A stretch of DNA of 64,000 nt from Dryomyza anilis. Taxonomy: Eukaryota; Arthropoda; Insecta; Diptera; Dryomyzidae. A model generated the notes under the pieces. The model did not search any database, had not been told where the DNA came from, and saw only the letters and a list, made by a program, of their open reading frames with translations. This document shows positions 58,778-64,000 of this stretch, in pieces; the first letter of the stretch is position 1; every line of letters starts with the position of its first letter. The stretch spans positions 105,246,526 through 105,310,525 of the forward strand of contig OX638132.1 of the NCBI GenBank assembly GCA_951804985.1, given 5' to 3'. Made by a program: the position numbers and the translations under genes.

Positions 58778-59108
58778 ACAAATTTATCTATCAGGGAAAT
58801 AATGTTGCCGTAATACAACGCCACCTATTCATATGTCAAACATAAACATTATTTTTTATCTTACACAAAGAAAAAAAAAGTGCACACTCAATTTCGGCTG
58901 AATCAAATAAATATGTTGTACCTGGGTTGGTGCCATCTCCCATACAACTCAAATACCCAAAAACATAAGTATAACGAATTTAATGAAATTCTGCTGAGCG
59001 CTATATTTTTCTATTTTGAACGATATCACAGAATATAAATATAAGCGTACTTTTCATGCAACCTACTTTATAAAAAGCAATAATGATGTAAAATCCCAGA
59101 TAGCAAAA
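58778..59108. other. noncoding spacer
   Basis: No gene or repeat recognised. Confidence 0.35.
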
Positions 59109-59188
59109 TGCTCTCATTGTGCCCGCTCTCATTGAGCCCGCTCTCATTGAGCCCGCTCTCATTGAGCCCGCTCTCATTGAGCCCGCAC
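59109..59188. repeat. 15-bp tandem repeat, about five units
   Basis: The unit CTCTCATTGAGCCCG repeats five times with one G-to-T change in the first and a changed last unit. Because 15 is a multiple of three, one frame on the minus strand reads a repeated five-residue LNESG-type peptide, but there is no supporting gene context. Confidence 0.9.
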
Positions 59189-59946
59189 TTGCAAAAATTG
59201 TCCAAAAAAGAATTGTCTCGGTTAAGAATGGTTTCTGGGTAAAATCTTGAGCAATACATTATACATTATTTTTGGCAGCTCTTTAAAATGTTTTCTTTTT
59301 TTCGGTGTACTACACCCACAGCATTTTCCATGTTGTTTTTTCCTGCTTTATCATTAGATCCATCCGCAAACAGTCGGTTTTTATGTCTGGTGAACATTTT
59401 TGCTTTATTTTCATGCGTATGTTAATAAAACACATTTGTTAATACATATGTGAATTTGTGGTGTGTATTACTCCTTATTTTTATTTTTTTTACACACAAA
59501 AAGTGTAACACATTTTGGTTGTCGTTGTCATCACAGAAAACGTTGCTCTTGTTTTGTTTTTTATGATGTGCTTGATGATGATTTGACCTTCATTTAAAAT
59601 ATACAAATTATGATTTTCATAAAACTGTTTACGTGCGCTTTTTGAAATCATTTCGAGTCCATTAGAATAATGTTGTATGCACTTTTATTGCAATATTCTT
59701 TACGTAGTTATATAAGTTTTTCCATTTAGACTGACATTGATGTTTGGCGATTTTATTGACGACCGGGGAAGTTTATGTTGCTTAACTTGACTAAAAGTGC
59801 TGACATGATTTTAACTTCGGTTGTCTTCGTCTCATATTTGGTGGGACATAAAATACTCCTTTAAATTCTAAATTCCGTACAGTTTTAAAAGCGGTATAAC
59901 TAGTTTATTTCAGATTTATGTAACACCGATTTTATAGAACTATCGT
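59189..59946. other. noncoding spacer
   Basis: AT-rich sequence, no gene or repeat recognised. Confidence 0.35.
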
Positions 59947-60703
59947 ACACAGAAAAAAAAATTCGTAAATATAATCAAAAACGTACATCAATACAATTAC
60001 ATTTCTGCTGAAACTGCGCCGACTAAATTATTAACTGCATTAGCGTACACATCCTTCATATTAGCAATCGCAATTACTGGCAACAGCTGTTTTCGCGACG
60101 CGTTGGTGGTGTGTATATTCGCTTAATTTGGTGTGTGTATTCGCTTACATTGGTGTGAAATGTAAAAAATATTTTTTTATTTATTTTATTATTTTTTTAT
60201 TATAAACTATTATTTATTGAATACATATTTTTTTCAATTTTAATTATTTTACTTACTCATTTTGTTGTTCGAAGTTAAAACCACGTTCACACGTAACCAA
60301 TAGAGCTATACATATTGAAATTAAACACAAATAAGAGAGAAAATATCAAAGTTGAAGTCATTCGCACAATGTGCCGAAAATAGACCCAACGAACCGAATA
60401 GGCAAGCACTCATCCATCGAACGAATGTAAAATAATATTGGCTGCAAAGTTGTAGTTGCTTTAAAACTGTGAAGAATCTGTAAAACTGTAGTGTCTTTAA
60501 AACTGTGTAGTTTGTAAATTCGGTTGGTGTGTATGCTGTATATATACATGTACATCAACCCATAGCATATACACCAACCGCAATTTTTTAGTAACTACGA
60601 ATAGCAAATGTGTTCACTGAATTACTGAATTTCATTGCTGGACTGATTAATGACATGCAATTAATATCTGTTGCTATATTTACGTCGATTATTTTTTCTG
60701 TGT
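59947..60703. mobile_element. MITE, ACACAGAAAAAAA family, copy 2 (757 bp)
   Basis: The ends ACACAGAAAAAAAAATTCGTAA and TTACGTCGATTATTTTTTCTGTGT match those of copy 1 at 29354. Both copies share CTGCGCCGACTAAATTATTAA and TTAGCAATCGCA. Near its right side a strong hairpin, CGGTTGGTGTGTATGCT / AGCATATACACCAACCG (about 60520-60581), is absent from copy 1. Confidence 0.8.
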
Positions 60704-63700
60704 ATATGAATTCAATCATTATTTGTAACAGTACATCTTGTGAATATATCCTTTGGCACACGGAGAAATATATGTTTGCAGCAAACATATTGTGATATCA
60801 TCTCTATCACAATATCATATCTTTATGATGCGATTACAAAAGATATCTAGATTTTCAAATGATTTGGGGATAATAAATAATATGGTTATGGATAACAATT
60901 TTATAAATTCAAAAAATCATGAACATCGCTTTGGAACTGAAACCATTTAAAGTTAATCCAAGCTTTTTAAAAAACGGTAAACTGTACAAAAACATTTTTT
61001 TTATCGAACTTTGCAACTACATTTTTTTATTTTGTACTTACTGCAAACACATGCAAATGAAACAGTCACTCGTTCCTCGTACAACTTTAAACACAACTGA
61101 CAGCTGAAGTACATTTTTGATTTAGATGCGAGTGTAACAAAAAGTATAACATTGAAGTGGGTTCGAGTTGAATCCACCCACGAAGCTTGATTCATTATGC
61201 AAAGTGAGCCACGTAGTTGCAAGAGGATTTTTTATTTGCCGGTCGGTCGGACGATCGGACATCGTGCTGTTGGTGGATTATTGGAGTTGGTTGTGCCAGG
61301 ATAAAATGTTTTTCCCATTGGGAAATTTAGTTATCTATGCATTGAAAATTCCAAAACTCACATTACGGAAAATGTTATTCGCGGCAAATGACACTGCGTA
61401 TTGTCCTTTGGGACATTTTAATTCCTGTCGGGTAAGTCAGCTCCAGTCGCATAGTATTTGCAAAGAGTCGTTGTCAAAACAATAAATAGAACAACTATGG
61501 CCTTCACACTTGCCAATGCAAACACGCTGCACAGATTGCCATAGGACATTTTTGAAGAATGTAGCAGCAGATTTTAAAATAAACTCATGATGCGTGGAAA
61601 AATATAATTTAAAGTGATTTTTCAAATTTATTTTTATGAAAATAAAATTGAGTAGGACGTGAAAATGAAATTTAATTACTTATGACCTCAAATTTATGCA
61701 TAGGATACTGCTGAATATAAAACCAAAGATTTTTACACTATATGAAATAATATTCACATAGTGCAGTGACCTATATAAGTCCCATCGCATCCACGGAAAA
61801 CCATCTGCACAACCGGCAGTGCTTGAAATGAACAAATGAATCATTCATCGATTGATTATTGAATGAGTTCGTCAATAAATCGATTAGTTCGTTTAGATTC
61901 TTCATATAAATCGTATTCATTATTAGTGCTTGAATGAGTTGCTTGTGTTGCAGTCAACACAACATTAAATTCAATTTTATAACAAACCTGGCACTTCTGT
62001 TGAGTAGTTCTCAAATTTAGACAAACCCTTAATTTATAAAGAAGAAAATATTGGGGATAAGGTGTCACAGGAAGCTATTGCCCGCAGGGAACAAATGGCT
62101 CTCTGATACATAATATACTGTCATCAAACTATATTTTTGGAGACAATGAATATGTAATTGGGAAATGTGCTTTACATTAACATATGAAATTAATATAGAG
62201 AACATAAATATCCATTGTTCTGAATATAATATGTTTGGCGCTGATTACATTAAATAATTGAAATATTTTTTGGTATTATTGGATATAACGAATAGAAACG
62301 ATTTGCTTGAATATGTTTGAATGTAATTATAACGTAATTCGAAATCACCATATAAATATTAAGAGTAAAATCTAATTACATTATAATTGAATTGTATAAT
62401 TATTTTGTTCAGTTTGAAATATTATTATATGTGATATTTAAACATAAATTGCTTTAATCGCAGATTTATATGAATTCATTGTATTAATGTTTCTGTAGAT
62501 ACAGATATATTTTATCAGATATTACTATTATTAGCACTAATAAATTATTAGCACTAATTTTACTTTTTTTTACATTAATATGAAATGTAAACATCAATAT
62601 GTTTACATGTAAACAAAACCTTTTTCACATTCAAACATATATATTTGCAATAACGCCAAAAATTATTCATTCTGAACATAAATATGTTTGAACGAAAACA
62701 AAAATATGTTTGGCTGTCATTATAATAATGTTTTACAAGCAAAACACTTTTGTTTGCATAAGGCTCCAAAGATATAGGCCTGCAAAATTATGTTTGGGAG
62801 AGCCCTCTTTTTTTGCAGCGTGCAGATATTAGTAGACCTGAAAAAAGAGTACGTAAATGTAATTTTATGTTAGAATGTAAATGTAAATAAGAAGTAATAA
62901 CCATATTAGTTTAATATTAATAAATAAGTTTGAGTTTGCTGTGATATAATTATATTTATTATTTTAGTTTATTTTTAGGTTGCACCTCAATAATTGTGGT
63001 TTTCAATTATATATCGACTTATCCCCGGTTTCCTCAAAGTTCAATTTTACTTAATTATCTTAAAATACCTATAAAGCTATATTTTTTATGTATATTTTTG
63101 TAAGGTTTCATTTCGTAGAAATTTCCTGCACTTTCCACTCAATTGACGTATTTTTATGCAGATTTTCCTCACGCAATATTTATTTGTTTTATTCTTATTT
63201 TATTGCAGACCTCAATTCTGCATAAGTCAACTTTGTTTTTCTATAAATAACAAAAAAAATTGTTAACAGTTGGTTTTTTTACGCAGTAGTCGCCACCATT
63301 TGCATAACAACCTACAATTAATCGGATTCTGCTTATAAATACCTCTTGAAATGCGTAGTTTTCAGTATTATAAATGATGTTAAATTAAATAGAGTTGATA
63401 TTTACGCTGAATTATTTGTGATTCAATTGAATACTAGTTACTTTTTGGCTACTTGTTAGTTATTTTTATTACTTAAACTTTTACACTTTGTTTTACTCGG
63501 CGAAACTTTTAATTAGCTACTCGTTTTAAGTTGTCATTTCTTCTTTCTGTGTTTAATGCGCGTTATTAGTATGGACAGTCGTTATGTTGTATCAGAAAAT
63601 GTCATTATTACTAAATTTCTTTTTAATTCTTTAAAAAAGGTTATTTTAGAGCAATATAAAAAAAACTTTAAACTCAAAATGTTTTTATTTTTTCAGCAGA

Positions 63701-64000
63701 ATTTTTTTTTTTTTTTTCAGAGAAATTTAAACTTGTGTATCTAAAATATATACATAATCGATATGTATATCGAAATAATTTTGAATTATTGAAAACCCTG
63801 TCGTTATAATAGATATTATAAAAAGCTTATTTGTTTGGTTTGTTTGACTCTTCCTGTCAACAAAAAAAAAATCACCAACAACCAGGATTCATCATTTTGA
63901 TGATTTCATACATTGAATTAAAATCTTATTTTTTAATGTTCTTCATTTTCAATATTTTTTTTAACATATTTATGATTTATAATACTTATAAGATTTATGA
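60704..64000. other. AT-rich noncoding end of window
   Basis: Small hairpins occur (ATATGTTTGCAGCAAACATAT at about 60770-60790). Frames up to 105 codons (61168-61485) show no domain or splice logic. Nothing else was recognised. Confidence 0.4.

Overview
The window looks like a piece of a higher (brachyceran/muscoid-type) fly genome. It is AT-rich, carries short introns with GT/AG borders in two conserved fly-type genes, and is crowded with small inverted-repeat transposons, foldback elements and a Helitron-like repeat carrying a GTCT microsatellite. The species cannot be named from the sequence alone.

Only two protein-coding genes are supported, both in the first 15 kb and in convergent (tail-to-tail) orientation. 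The first (+ strand, about 3.75-8.78 kb, six exons, 5' end not found) encodes a very large cysteine-rich type I membrane protein. It has six thyroglobulin type-1 domains interleaved with antistasin-like, lustrin-type and WAP modules, a divergent Kunitz-like exon, a SEA-like juxtamembrane domain, one membrane helix and a short cytoplasmic tail. The second (- strand, 15.03-12.91 kb, three exons) is pins/rapsynoid, the TPR plus three-GoLoco adaptor that orients the mitotic spindle in asymmetric division. Its upstream region holds a nested palindrome centred on two overlapping TATCGATA (DRE-type) boxes.

From about 15.5 kb to the end there is no convincing protein-coding exon. Two blocks (17.6-18.5 kb and 23.9-25.2 kb) have the composition of fly 5' untranslated exons, one ending in a GTAAGTG donor and the other starting after a TATA/initiator pair. 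The downstream 40 kb may therefore be a long intron, but this is inference.

The rest is mobile DNA in layers. The most striking parts are giant foldback elements whose arms are tandem satellites. One of 8,603 bp (40995-49597) is bounded by perfect 9-bp target duplications and splits a dead jockey-like reverse transcriptase gene exactly between two codons of its original frame. Another of 4,995 bp (31848-36842) has 8-bp duplications and sits directly beside a truncated head-to-head relative. Their 193-bp and 173-bp monomers are distant relatives that share conserved blocks. Other layers are several MITE families with recognisable termini and two or three copies each, hairpin MITEs nested inside another MITE, an INE-1/Helentron-like family, a tRNA-derived SINE with target duplications and an empty-site paralogue in the same window, a mariner-like element, and an 11-bp satellite at 1.4-2.2 kb.
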